Positions 1 to 13,140 of a stretch of DNA of 32,052 nt are shown piece after piece (the first letter of the stretch is position 1; the number at the start of each line of letters is the position of its first letter). This stretch comes from Trachelipus rathkii. Its lineage: Eukaryota; Arthropoda; Malacostraca; Isopoda; Trachelipodidae. The notes beneath the pieces were generated by a model. The model did no database searches. It worked only from the letters and a program-made list of their open reading frames with translations, and was not told where the DNA came from. Position numbers and translations under genes: made by a program. The DNA lies in assembly GCA_015478945.1 (NCBI GenBank), contig JABUQX010065628.1, positions 2,501-34,552 on the forward strand. The letters run 5' to 3'.

Positions 1-364
1 TCCTTGATGACTGCTCTTCATTTTTCGAAAGTTCACTTGTGTGATCTTGCAAAGAGAAAGAATTCGTTAAATTGTCATAAATTATCAAAGTTAGTACATT
101 ATTAGGGCATGTCAATTTGGGAGGGCAAAAAATAAATTCTGTTTTTGAATGAGGATCCAAAAATGTGGCCTTTTATGTGTAATATTCTATTTAAAAAGGT
201 TTCCATTCATAGTTAAATTTGCTTGATTATAATGATATTAAATCGGAAAGAAGGGGATAACTTAGAAAATTGCTCAAAAAGGGGTTAATGAACTCAAACA
301 ATTTATTTATATTTTGTCTTTTATCAAACACTGAAACAACATGTTGTAAAAAATGTAAAAAGCT
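1..364. other. AT-rich flank, nothing identified
   Basis: No open frame of note and no motif was recognised. It lies just beyond the C-terminal end of the minus-strand family A remnant and could include that element's 3' flank. I looked for the terminal repeat seen at 27120 (TAGGGTTGGGAAA) and did not find it here. Confidence 0.4.
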
Positions 365-2010
365 TCACCAACAATATTCATCAAAAATCCTTCTTCGATA
401 TCCTAGACACAATTTTCTGCTTGTTCCGACCATTCTATAATCCATCTCGTTTCTCATGAGATATACACTTTCCAGAACCTCTGTTACTTGTTCACACACC
501 TCTCTATGACGTCCATCATGGCCTTTGGAACTGCATTGGCTCTTCAAAAAACTTTCTTATTCTAGATATTTGAGTTTACAATTGAAGTTCACATACATTT
601 TTGACCATCTATCAGTTCAAAGGAAGTTGCATTTGGATTACTGCAGGTGCTTTCCTTAGCAAGATGTCTACTGGGTCATTATTACTTTTCTGAGTATAGC
701 GTAGTAACGGATGCGTTTCTTTTTTTCTGTTGTAATATTTTTGTGGTGTCTGAAGAACCATTTCACTAAATGCGAACCACAATGAACGTTTTTTTTTGGC
801 AAAAAACATTCCTACTGCCCTTCTTAGTGAATTTACGAACTTCAATATAAAAAAGGCGAACCTTCCACCCAAGAGAATTTCAATTTGATTGTAAACAAGA
901 GGGAAAGTAAACGCCAAAATGTATTCCACAAGCACTTTCTAACGATCTTCAACTTCTTACCTTTTAAGGCCCATGTTTTAAAACTCTATGTGGCAAATCT
1001 ATTATGCGTGTTAACTACAGAGTGCCTTACAGACCAATTTCTAATAATCCGAATCATTTGGAAGTATACCTGTCCTTATGCCTGAGTTATCGTACCATAA
1101 CCTATCTGTAGAAAGATCTTTGTCAACAGTGTCACCAAGAACCAAAGCTTGGAAGAATATCTGACAACATGAGGATCTTCTATTCTTTGCAGTATTCAAG
1201 AGTTGCAAATCATACCACTCCACTTGTTGTTAGACAAAGTTTTTCCATCCAACTCTGTTATCAAGTACCGCAATGGTAGCTCATTAGTATGAAGAGTACA
1301 AACCAGCCAGATGAGCTTACGATTCAGCTTTGCCTCAAACCAATGCATGGCTCCTCCTTCCCAATCAGTGTTAACATTCGCTGAGTCACAACCAATAGCC
1401 TGCAAACTTTTATCAATGTCGTTTTTCTTTAAGAAATTCACAAGATAGTCAGCGATAACTTCAGCAGGTTCAGTTTGTTAAGTCTTTCTCTGGGTTAACT
1501 TCAGCATCCTTTACGTTAAGTCTTTCTCATGAGTAAAACGCTCTTCTTTCACAATACTTGGAAACTGATGACTTGAGCTATCTGCTTGTAATAGAACTTA
1601 AGTGAAATCTTTGCGTCCATGAAAGAAGATACATTCAATATTGCCTATCCGACATCGAACATGAAATTCGTCATGAAGTAAATTCATGACTTTTTCTTTG
1701 CCCTTTTTACTTTATTGTGATTAACCACAATTCTCAGGTCTCCTTCAGTAATTAATCCAGCATCCAAAAATGTAGCTGTTGTAATGGTAGCTGTAGCACG
1801 TAGACCGACACCACACCTAATACTTTGCAATGTAACATTGCGCAATTGTAATGTATTATACTAACCTGCACTTGAAGTAGAAGGTACATCAAAATCATCA
1901 CATGGATTTTACAAAGAATATTCAGATCCTTCATCTGTAACATCAGATGGCTCTTCATCTTCGTCGGAGAAGAGAACTTCATTTGGTTGTATGGTTAACT
2001 CTTCCATCAT
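365..2010 (-). pseudogene. Decayed transposon-like protein, family A (uncharacterised arthropod family)
   Basis: Read on the minus strand from an ATG-ATG at about 2010, collinear protein blocks follow in three frames. They are: an acidic N-terminus containing LFSDEDEEPSDV (about 1940-2010); LRATATITTATFLDAGLITE then HDEFHVRCRIG and FFHGRKDF (about 1600-1815); the best block, 1196-1441, with IGCDSANVNTDWEGG, WLVCTLHTNELPLR and ELDGKTLSNNKWSG; IRTGILPND (about 1050-1090); SWVEG (about 860); KRSLWFAFSEMVLQT (about 745-800); and CEQVTEVLESVYLMRNE (about 430-510). I recognise these blocks, in this order, from a repeated uncharacterised protein family of arthropods and cnidarians that behaves like transposon-derived sequence. 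The Asp in GCDS and the Cys-x2-His of CTLH look like nuclease-fold or metal-site positions, which is inference. Several stops and frameshifts show it is not a functional gene. No terminal repeats were found, so element ends are unknown. Confidence 0.72.
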
Positions 2011-4195
2011 TTCTGCTTATATTCAGAAATTCTTCTTAATCCATCTTCTTTCTTCTTCTGTTTTTTTATGCACTACTCTTAACTCTCTTCCTCTCTCTTG
2101 CTCTCTCTCCTACTCTGCCTAGATCATTATATACATCAATTATGATCTTATGAATCTAACAGAAACTAACATCTTCATTTGTATCTATATTAATTAAATT
2201 AATTTTGTAATTTATGATCTAATATCATTAACTAGTAGTTAGATTAACATAGATAGCATAGATATGATCAACTCATGTTTACACCAGCACCACCTTATAC
2301 TAATAACCTACATAATTATACTGAACATAGCATAATTATCTCATACATTGACAAATGTAGAGATTTACAAAATATAAGCTTATTCAAACCGTGACTATAT
2401 GAAAGGCCTCATTCAATTCCAAGTATGTATATACTTTTAGATACATGGTTCTCTACTTTTATAGATATCCTCTTTTCCTCCTATTCTCATATGGAACTCA
2501 TTCACTTCATCAAATTCATTAAAATATTATTGTCATACACACACAAAAATAACAAACTTATATACTAAGCTATCCTCAAACTTTTTCAAAAATCATTATT
2601 GAATAATATAATATACTTTGGCAAAATAAAGACGTGGGTAACTTTATACTAGGTTATTAATTCTATAAAAATCCTCCCACTGCTATCATAGACAAAAAAG
2701 AGCCATTAACTTAATGTATACTAATCACGTACATTGTAGTAATAGATCAGATATGACATAAATTCTTAATGATAACCTTTTTGCACCAATGATATAATTG
2801 ATTCTACATCACATCTTGATCTATTTTTATCGAGAGAAAAATTACAAATTATCAAAAGGAAATATTTCATTTCTCAAGTGAGTAAAAATGAAAAAAAACA
2901 AAATAAATAAAAGCTATGTACTTATGAATATAAACCACAAAATAATAAACACTCAAGCTTAAATAATATGTAGTATCTAGTTATAACTTATTTCCGAGTA
3001 TGCCTTGTGTTCTATATGATCTTCATATATGTTATTCTATGTTAAAAGAATGATAATAAGTATATTCAATAATCACACTTATAATAATATAGTAACCAGA
3101 AAGTTAACAATATAATTTAGATAAATAAGAAACACTTTGAGAAGTAGATCACGTGCCTTAGCGTATATTATAACAAATAGCACTTAGATGGATGTGATAA
3201 TCATTCCTCTATAAAACGTTTTTGTATGCTAAATTATAACCAAAAATTCTTGGTTGCTTCATGCTTAACGCATAAAACATTAATATATGTTAATAAGCCA
3301 GTCATTCTTTATATGAAATAATAAAATTGATTGAAATCCACACCAAGCCAATAAATCAATAACCACTTTAACAAAGCGTCTCAAAGTTTACATATGTATA
3401 AAAGTATTTTAGATGTGTTAAAATAATACAACCTTTATCCACTTTACTATCTTGTCTTTATGCCTCAAATATATTGGATTTTATTTTAATGAATAATATT
3501 ACAAATTACTATTTATACTAAATGCTATGAGTATCCTTTATTATATCATGTCCAATAGCTATCCCAAAATAAAAGCTCCGTTATGACTAATTTAAAAATA
3601 CACATTTCTTAGAGTGTGATAGTTGTGTTCAATTGAGTTACATGCACCAATTCATGTCAGGCTGTCCTTTACTCGCCGCTCAATGCGTTACTTTAGTTAC
3701 TATTAGACTGCCTCTTCCATTATATAACACAAGATCTTAAAAAGCGTTATTTATTGTAAAATATTGTTAATTAGAAGTTGTAATTCTTCGCCCAGAAAGT
3801 TTAATACAAAGTATTTCTTTACCTCTATTAGTATCCGGCATATTAAACCAATAACCGTACCCAAAAAAAAAGATGCCGAATACTGCCCAATATAACCGAT
3901 ACATAACAATAATCCCGTATTCCTGAATAATAATAATATATATTATATAATATAGAGTATAAAATAATTTCTCATGGCCCCCCAATAAAATATAATAAAT
4001 TATTAAATTTGCATAAATTTAACATAAAATTATTAAAAAATAAGAAAATTTTATTATTATTGGATTTATTGAAATTTGCAAAAATATATATAAATAGAAT
4101 ATATAATAATAATACTACTGATTAAGTATTAACTTCCTGCTTAAGCAACTATAGAAATTTAGCATCGAGTCAGGAGTCGACCTCTGATATTATAA
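2011..4195. other. AT-rich non-coding stretch
   Basis: A pyrimidine-rich strip (about 2025-2115, CTCTCT-like) sits just upstream of the family A start and could be its old 5' leader. Beyond it the sequence is AT-rich with frequent stops in all frames. No gene, RNA or mobile element was recognised. Confidence 0.5.
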
Positions 4196-4480
4196 ATTAA
4201 TATAGTATATATATATAATAAAATTATTAATATATAATATATATATATATATTATATAAATATATTAAATATATATATATAATATAATATATATAATATA
4301 TATAAATATATAAATATATAATATATATATATATAAAATATATATATAATATAATATATATATATATATATTAAAAATATTAATAAATATAATATATATA
4401 TATACATATATTATATATATTATATATATAATATAATATATATATAATATATTAATAATATACTATAATAATATACCGAG
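4196..4480. repeat. Alternating A/T array
   Basis: Nearly pure TATATA/ATAATATAT sequence with scattered TTAA and AATA interruptions. It is self-complementary along its length, so it could extrude hairpins. Confidence 0.85.
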
Positions 4481-4744
4481 GGAAAACTTATTATAGCTCA
4501 CTACCAATATAAAAATAAACAATAAAATTATAAATTAATTATTTTATTATATTATAAATACATTATCATACTTTTTATAAACATAAGCTTTTGAGTATAT
4601 AATATTCACAGTATAGATAAAAAACTATTACAAAGTATAACTATTTTAAACCATATTAATACAAAAGACAAAACAATAAATATATGAATATATAGTATAT
4701 AAAACTCAATTTCTCTCTCTTACTCTACTCTCAGTACTCATCTA

Positions 4745-4945
4745 TCTTCATACATTATAATAATTATTAATAAATACATAATAATATAATATATATTAGT
4801 ATATATAATATATATATATATATATAATATATATAATATATATATATTAATATATTATATATTTATATAATTATATAATATATAATATATAATATATACA
4901 TAATAATATATACATATATATTAGTATATAATAATATATAGTAAT
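4745..4945. repeat. Alternating A/T array
   Basis: A second block of interrupted TATA/ATAAT repeats, separated from the previous array by about 260 bases of ordinary AT-rich sequence. Confidence 0.8.
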
Positions 4946-6800
4946 CCGTAAAAAGATAATGAGCCTCCCTAGCTTAGATACTAGAAAATAACTATTAGAC
5001 ATTAAATCGAATATAAGTAACTGTATGAATCCATACCTGGCTATATATATCCAAGTGAACGACTATAGCATGCCTACTAATAACTAACCGTTCTATATAT
5101 ATTACATATTAATACTGTACTACAGCTCCACGTTATATATCTATCTACTATCTAATAATAATATAGAAAATGATCACTATTCAAATTATATTGCAAGTAG
5201 CTGAAAGAAAAGACAGAGCAATCATGAAAGCCGTGTCTACTGTATGATAATAAAAAATGTTTTTAATAAATTGTTCACATAAATTAAAAATCTAATAATA
5301 AATATGCAATTCATATATTATTAATATATGAACTACCACCTATACTATACCATGATAACTTGCTCGATCACAATAATAATATAGATCTCTTCACTCACAA
5401 CCGTTAATAGTCTCTAAATAATGATCTTGTTATAATTATCGTCTATTGTATGTATGAACTTTGCTTTCCACTTTCATCAAATGAACTGTATGTTATGCCC
5501 CCTGTCATTGTGAGTGTCATCGTATTTCAAATAATATATCGGATTAGAACGACAATCAAATAATAATGTAATTGTAGTTGATATAAGTAAGATGTATTCG
5601 TATCGTATTATAATATTTATTGTAAATTCTATTCTCCATCCTGATATGTAGTAACTAGAGTGTCATGCAATTTTGTATTACTCATCCCAAGATCCCTATA
5701 AGAGTCAACCACACAATATCCATCACTGCCTATTTGCTCTCCTCCTAATTCAATATTAACATTGCCAAATAAAGAAGTCAAGACAAACGATCCCTTTTGG
5801 TAATGAAAAAGCACTATTTTCACACCACTTAAACCCCTTACAGTATCTAATGATATAAAAGCTTTTTTTGCCCTCTAAAAAAAAATTTTTCGATGTATAA
5901 AAAAAAAATAAAAGAATGCTTCCAACTCATTTGTTTATTTGGTGTTTATGGATTTTCAATTTATTGACGCGTATTATGAATCAATGTTATAAGTATGTAA
6001 CACTTTGCTATACATACTCACACCACCACAGGATAATTATTTTTCAAAATTACTTATTCATATAATAGTAAATATCTGACATTATAAGATATATGGTAGG
6101 CCGATACCTACATAATGTAATCAACCATATGATTTTTATTTGTTACGAATTATTTGAATTTTCCTGATTATCCTAGCCCCGTATTGTCGTAAAAAAAATT
6201 TCACCTAAACCCCCACTTTTTATCCTAATTTCAAATAAAATAAATTGCCGTAATTATTTTCCCGTTTGTAGCTGACAAGTGGATGATAAATATTTCAAGG
6301 TAAAGTATATATCCTGAGAGAAGATGCCATGAGTTTATTTTAACCTTAAAGATAATATTTTACTTTATTATATGCCCCTTAAGTATTTGTATGTTCCTTG
6401 ACAAATTTTAAAAAAAAATTTTTGGAAATTTTTAAAATTTTCTTTGAGTAAATAAAATAGATAAATATTAAGGTAAAAAGTTGAATAATCTATATATCCA
6501 TATTATAATAAGTTAATGAAATCTGATGCTGAATTGAGGATTCAACCAGCTCGAATGTCAAGAAACCAGAATATTATAATAATCATTATTCATTGTGCAA
6601 AGTGTGAAGGTACTTTCTATCCAAACCACAAAATGACCTGCACAGTTTCGAAGTTTTTTTTTTTTTGTATATATACTACAATATATGTATATATATTTAA
6701 ATGATAATATACTTTACTATATAATTCGAACCACTAAAATACGAATATACCAAAGTCATCTCATTTGCATTTAAGTGCGCTATAACAATGGTCCTCTTAT
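4946..6800. other. AT-rich non-coding stretch
   Basis: Short open frames occur (for example 5629-5823 minus), but none shows a recognisable motif, codon bias or splice context. No feature is supported. Confidence 0.5.
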
Positions 6801-6805
6801 TAGAC

Positions 6806-7330
6806 AGATATTATATAAGTATAATATATAATTAATAATTATATATATTAAATAATATTAATATATTATAATATATATATATATTAATATAATTATAATA
6901 TAATATATATATTAATAATATATAATAGAATAATATATATATAATATATATAATAATATTTAATAATACTTAATATATACTTAAATATATAATATTATAA
7001 AATATATATAATATATATTATATATATATATATATATATATTATTAATATTAATAAATATAATAATATATATATAATATATATAATATTTATATAATATA
7101 AATATAATATATATAAATATATAAATATTAAATATATTAAATATATATATAATTAAATAATTATATATATATATAATATAATATATAATATATTAATAAT
7201 TAATTATATTATATATATATATATATATTATATAATATATATATTATAATATATATATATTAATATATATATAAGTATATAATAATAATAATCATAATAT
7301 ATAGATTAAATATATATCATATATATTACA
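6806..7330. repeat. Long alternating A/T array
   Basis: About 500 bases almost entirely of A and T in ATATAT, ATAATA and TTAATA units. It is the longest uninterrupted A/T array in the left half. It ends abruptly at ordinary sequence beginning GTGAGCGCTTACCG (7331). Confidence 0.85.
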
Positions 7331-7344
7331 GTGAGCGCTTACCG

Positions 7345-10300
7345 ATTAAAGTGCTAGTATACCAAATTTGGGACCGTAGTTGTTCTGACCCCTAACTGCA
7401 GAACAAAGTTTTAATGAACAAATAACTAAATAATACGCACTGTTGAAAGTATTGAAATTGAAATTGTACCAAACCTAGAATAGGATTGATAATAACTTGG
7501 CGCAGTCCATGTATTGTGAGCAGATACTATCTCTGAAATAGCCGTAATATATATAAGTGAAAGAAGGAATTCTGGAAAAGTAAAATATAATAATTAATAG
7601 GGTATGTAAGAATGCTTGACAAAATAATTAAACTCTTGTGTAAAGGATCTATGACTATAATATTATAAGTATGTATATATACGTTTATTAATTTTATCTA
7701 ATTAATATAAATAAAAATATAATACAATTAACTGAATCGCGTCTATCGTCTCCCATGGCGGAGAGCAATAGCTCACTCCTCTGCAAACCAAACGTATTAC
7801 TGCGTTGCTGTTATCCGTTGTATAAGGTCTTGCTTATCTCGCCAGTTAATAATATTCCCTGAATAAGCATGGAATACCTAAGAATAACTGAATACTCATT
7901 TTTATAAAATGAAGCACAAGCCAACGTAAAATTGAATTTACGTGTTGTGCTTTACTGTAGACCAAATATAAACCATACGTACTAAATAATTCAGATAATA
8001 AGTAAATATTCCTGAAGAAAAGGGAACGTTAATGCATAATGGCGAAATCCCAGGTGAAGTTTGATATAAAAGGTTAATCTTTCCAACCCTATCTCTATCT
8101 AAATGAGTTTAATGATTACTTACTAAAGGATTTAGAGTAGTATGTGTGCAAGTTAAAGACAGCCAATAATACAATAATCGTGTACCTGGCACGCGTATGT
8201 GAGCTTCCCAAAAACAATATATACGTCCACATAATGTCTAACGTCCTTAGATCTGGGGGAATAACTGTTACACACTAACATAATAATCATAATTTATACC
8301 CTCAATTTTTCAAACCTAACGAATATACGTGCAGCATCCCTGTCCTTTCATAATCTGTACCTGTTAATTAGAACTTGCATCTTTCTCTAGGAACTTCTTG
8401 TAAATAAGTAACCAAATGAGACAAAGTTTTTGAAATTCTAATTATAAATAATAACACAAATTAATATATCATAATGAGCTAGCCGACGAAATTTCATCAT
8501 GACTAATAAAGAATGTTGCCTCCAGTTAAATTAAGATAATGCTAATAAAATTGTTATATAGGACTCTGTATCATTGGTATTCGATCATACCAGAGTATAA
8601 TTGCTCAGATACTACACTAACTTAGACTAATGCTATATAAGTATGTAGTTCATTTAGTCAATGTAAGCTCCCGGAAACTAATGACAAGACATTCTCAAAT
8701 CATTCCGCCATGACCTTTGCGTTCCTGCAGATTGTTTCCCGCCACACTTTAGTTGACTGGCCAAGACAGTATCTTAACGATACGTTTCGTGAACTGTGGA
8801 TATTAGCAATGTAAGTAGTAAAGAATAGAAAGCGTGGCCTGCAACCATTACTGATTGCTGCCTTATCGGAGCCATTTACGAGGTACTTTTTATGCTACAT
8901 CATAGTAGACCTTCTCAGTGCCTAATTACATATCATAGTAATAACTCTCCCCACAAAATGGCAACTGAAATTAAAGCAATGAAGACATTCGCAATAATCC
9001 TAATGATCTATAAATATAATAAGAAAATATATCACTATCGAAGACCTAGTAGAGAAGCGTGTCTTATCAAGTTATAATTTTATAACCTACCCTAAAGTGT
9101 ATTTAGTACTAAAGTATTAGGTCCATGACAGACAACCCATTTCGAGCATGCCTATAATAATCAAAAGTTAATACGGGCAGAACAAGTTCATATATGCAGA
9201 AAAAACCCTGTCTAAGATACTCCCAGTTTCTATAACCTCTATTTCATATATCCATTCATTACGTAAATATCAATCTTTCCTTAACTGAAAATCGCTCGTT
9301 AGAATTCGAGAACTAAAAAACATGTCCCCACTTGTAATTTTGAGTTACCCATCCAACAGATCGAACTAAATTAATCTATCGATTATTAGCAACTTGGTCA
9401 GACAACCAGTATATAGGTCATGTAATACTACTTCAAATTGGTATAAATCAAGTATAAGAGATAACTCCTATTTTATACATTCGAATGTAAATTTAATGTA
9501 ATATAGTGTAAAACCCCTTCTCTTATAGATGTCTCAATTTTTAGAAAATCATACCACCATTTGAAGTTACAAATCAATCAAATTCAAATCACATTGATTG
9601 CATCACCTAGTCCACTATGAAACAAAAAAGAAAATATAACCACATTCAACATCTCAATCCTAGACTCGTAATCCAAATTATAAAAAAAACTTCTCCCACA
9701 TATACGTATATACAACGCGCTGAGAAGGATAATCCACTGAGATCTTGAGATGATTGCTCAACTTGTGCAATTCTAAAATCAATCTATATCATATGAAGTT
9801 TCTGTGTCAACCTAGAAAAAGTCAGAGTATAACAATGACATTTAATACTTAAAGTGTATATTATCACAACTTTTTTCTCTCCTACAATCTATAGGCTATC
9901 TTCAGGTAACAACCCTAGTCTACAGTATAAATTAAATAACGCCAAGAATTATTTATATTATCCTTTTTACTTTGTATTAAACCTGATATAATTACTGAGC
10001 AAACTTGATCTCTCATATTGCTTATTATCCATTCTTATGTAATACTATATAAACACTCCTCAATATTATAGATTAAATATTTAACAATCTATTCTATAAC
10101 ATTCTATTTTATTTAAAAACTACTATCACTTCAGAGTATACCCCGAGATATATCACGAAAAATTTGACAATTCATGTGTATTAACAATATTATATAATCT
10201 AATTTTGGAATCTTATCATAATTAATTAAAACAATATTAATTCTTCCCATAATAATATTAATATTTTGATTAATTCAGCCCTACTAATTCTAATTGATCA

Positions 10301-11720
10301 TATTCTACTTACCATACTTACATTAAGTTCTCTACCTCCAAATTGTTGATCATTTCTCCTTGTTCCTCAATGTTTGCTTTATTCACTGCAACATCGATTA
10401 TATAGTCCTCTTCCTTGATTACCTGGACGTTTGATCCCTGCGTTAAGGAATAAATACAACACATCGACAAAACTACATTGGAGAATGCATTTGCATTATA
10501 CCAAGTAATTTATAACCACAAAAGAATAAGCGACTAGAAGAGATGAAACTCCCGCGAGAAAACTAATATACCTGTATAATATAATCCTCAAAAATTCAAG
10601 ATTAGAATCATTCAGCCATCTGATATAATCCTAACTACTTATTATTTTTTGGCTAATATATAAATGAAAGTGAAATTCAAAATATCAAACTGATACCCAA
10701 TACTGGTATTACTATTGATTATTTACTCACTCGTATCCCTAGTTTGCTCAAGCCACAATGAAGCTAACAACCTGTATAGATGTGTAATGAGCTGAAAGAC
10801 TAGAGCACCCAACAATCGTAGTTCATTTAACCTATAAAACACAATTTTAAACCTCGGTGTGAAATAATTACGAATACTTAATAACTACAAAATTATTATA
10901 CAATGTGGGCCGATATCATTAGGAATAAAGCCCCTCGAGAAAGCTAAGAACTTTATCCCATTTTTTCAGTTATTTCCCAGAAATTAGATTTAGATTCTTG
11001 CTTTTGTATGGGCTAAAATATCTGAAATGTAATAATAACCTGTCATTCATATTTCTTAAATCAATGGTTTACTTCCTCCAGAATTCGTAATGGATCAACA
11101 CATCGTCTTCCATCCAACCTCTGGACCACCTTACCCACTTATTAACTTTGCATGTATAATTCCGATACTACCCATATGTATTCTCATGAAAACATTCCAA
11201 CTTCCACCTATCAATGCTGATCTTTGAAGCCACGCATCATCAAAAATCCTTGCATAGATGCCCCCTAACTGGAAGGATAATTTCCGAGTATGAGAATGAT
11301 AATTGTGAGCCAAAAGAAGTATGTCACGTCTTACCCCATCAATACTAAGAAAGGAATTGTTGCTAACTAATATACTCTACTTACGTGCCAAAGACTTCTA
11401 TTTCCAAGTTCCATATTCGCTTTATTTCAACATACACTAGCGCAATCTAAGCGCAAAACCTCATCTTTGCGCGCGCCCGATAAATATATTTGAAATCCAG
11501 ATAAACAGCATTCTCTCGGTACCGCACACTGTAGTGGCAAAAGATCTCAGTATTACCACACGAATCCTGAATCTTCCCGTCCTCTAACTGACAGGCTAAA
11601 AAACCCATCTGGATAAGCCTAAGAATAAAACTCATTGACTTATATAGTATAATAGTTTTTTATCTATATGAAGAAGGCCCGTTTAAACACCTAATAAATT
11701 TATTATCCTCTCCTACGATT
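7345..11720. other. Long gene desert, C- and A-biased on the plus strand
   Basis: More than 4 kb with no convincing gene. C outnumbers G and A outnumbers T over much of it (for example 9540-9680). Two minus-strand open frames near 11131-11313 and 11447-11635 were read through and show no conserved motif. No mobile element was recognised. Confidence 0.5.
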
Positions 11721-11721
11721 T

Positions 11722-11970
11722 ATAAATTTATATATATATAGAGTATATATATAATATAGATAATATATATATATATATATTAATATATACTATATATAAG
11801 ATATATATATATATAATATATATTATATGTATATATATATAATTATATATTATTATATATTATATATATATATGATAATATTATATATATAATATATATA
11901 CTATATAAGTATATATACTTATATATATATATATATATATAATTATATATAATTATATATATATATTTTT
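11722..11970. repeat. Alternating A/T array
   Basis: Interrupted TATATA array with runs of uninterrupted AT dinucleotides. It precedes 220 bases of non-repetitive AT-rich DNA that leads to the AAT microsatellite. Confidence 0.85.
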
Positions 11971-12188
11971 ATGGCCAAATTCCTAGATAAGCAGGCAATG
12001 ATTTATTTTGGTACTTTTTTAGAATTTCTACACCTTTGCTAGTTCAATTGCTTGTGTTAAGTAAGATAGGTGAGGCTATTTAGTTTGCTTTTGCGTTCTA
12101 ATTTGATTTAGTAAATTAGATTGCTTCACGGATTAAGCAAAAGAAAATTCCTTCAAATATATGAATTTATTACACATATATTTAGTAC

Positions 12189-12345
12189 AATAATAATAAT
12201 AATAATTAAAATAATAAAATAATAATAATAATAAAATAATAATAATAAGAATAAATAATAATAATATAATAATAATAATAATAGATAATATAATAATAAT
12301 AAGTAATAAATAATAATGAAATAATAATAATAAATAATAATAATT
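12189..12345. repeat. AAT microsatellite, left half of a split array
   Basis: Imperfect AAT/ATA trinucleotide repeats on the plus strand. The array resumes in the same orientation at 13004 after a palindromic insertion. The 65-residue minus-strand open frame here is only the repeat translated as Tyr/Ile/Leu. Confidence 0.9.
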
Positions 12346-12350
12346 GCCAA

Positions 12351-12507
12351 AACTAAAGAAGTTACCCGCCTGCTATCTCGAAAACTAAGATAGCTACAAA
12401 GAAAACTGATAACATATATGAATCAGCGTATGAAATTTGCTATGGAAAATAAAAAAAAAAAAAATGTTTTTAATTTCTTTTTTTATATCTCCAAAACTAC
12501 GATAGGT
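12351..12507 (+). repeat. Left inverted arm of the palindromic element
   Basis: Pairs with 12844-12998. It contains the strings ATCTCGAAAACTAAGATAG and GAATCAGCG, which recur as CTGATTC...AGTTTTCGGAGATA in the opposite arm. Confidence 0.85.
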
Positions 12508-12619
12508 AGAAGAAAACTAAAAACATATATGGAATCAGCGTGAAAAATTTTTTTTTTAGGGCTCGAGCCGACGGGGACAGAGGGGGACGTTTTCCATACC
12601 CCGTAGCGGGAGGGGCGGA

Positions 12620-12660
12620 GAACCCCCGCGACAGCCCAGAATAACCAAAGAGCGGGGTTC
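12620..12660. other. Hairpin in the GC-rich core
   Basis: GAACCCCCGC (12620-12629) can pair with GCGGGGTTC (12652-12660) around a 22-base loop, within the GC-rich centre of the palindromic element. It is a structure seen in sequence; any role is unknown. Confidence 0.5.
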
Positions 12661-12843
12661 CCGAGACCTCCCCGAGGGGGGAAATAGCTGTCCAACCCCT
12701 CTCCCCAGTAGCCGCAAGACCCCACTCTTTTGCATCTTTGCGGTTTACCCTGGTGTATTCTTTTTAGTCTCAGAGAAAATAAAAATCTTTTTTCAAACAG
12801 GGCAAAAGGACAAGAGACAAAACATTTAAAGAGATTTCTTTTA

Positions 12844-12998
12844 ACCTATCGTAGTTTTGGAGATATAAAAAAAAATACAAAATAAAAGTAAATTTTTTTT
12901 TCATTTTCCATACAAATTCATACGCTGATTCCAATGTTATCAGTGTTCTTGTATCTATCTTAGTTTTCGGAGATATCATGCGGGTAACTTCTTTAGTT
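12844..12998 (-). repeat. Right inverted arm of the palindromic element
   Basis: Reverse complement of the left arm, with perfect 24-base inner and 19-base outer blocks and a mismatched middle. Confidence 0.85.
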
Positions 12999-13003
12999 TC
13001 ACC

Positions 13004-13140
13004 ATAATAATAATAATAATAAAATAAATAATAATAATAATAATAATAAAATATAATAATAAATTAAATAATAATAATTTAATAATAATAATAATAATAC
13101 ATAATAAGAAGAATAATTAATAATAATGAATAAAATAAAA
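13004..13140. repeat. AAT microsatellite, right half of a split array
   Basis: Imperfect ATA/AAT repeats on the plus strand continuing, in the same orientation, the array interrupted at 12346. Confidence 0.9.

Larger units (their letters stand above)
12351..12998. mobile_element. Palindromic foldback/MITE-like element inside an AAT microsatellite
   Basis: The outer ends are inverted copies: 12351-12369 (AACTAAAGAAGTTACCCGC) pairs perfectly with 12980-12998. The inner ends also pair perfectly over 24 bases (12484-12507 with 12844-12867). The sequence between aligns along the arms with scattered mismatches, giving arms of about 157 and 155 bases. The loop (12508-12843) has a GC-rich core at about 12560-12735, unlike anything nearby. 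The left arm also holds a direct repeat with a period of about 112 bases, starting at 12375 and 12487. AAT repeats in the same orientation lie on both sides, as expected if the element inserted into one array. No transposase is present, so it would be non-autonomous. A fragment of a larger palindrome is possible. Confidence 0.75.

Noticed and set aside
4196..7330. Mitochondrial control region or organelle insertion, because of extreme AT content
   Set aside because: No tRNA, rRNA or mitochondrial protein sequence was seen nearby; the content is simple A/T repeat.
11131..11635. Two neighbouring minus-strand open frames that might be exons of one gene
   Set aside because: Reading between and around them gave frequent stops, no splice-site support and no known motif.
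12153..12350. 65-residue minus-strand open frame rich in Tyr, Ile and Leu
   Set aside because: It is only the AAT microsatellite translated.
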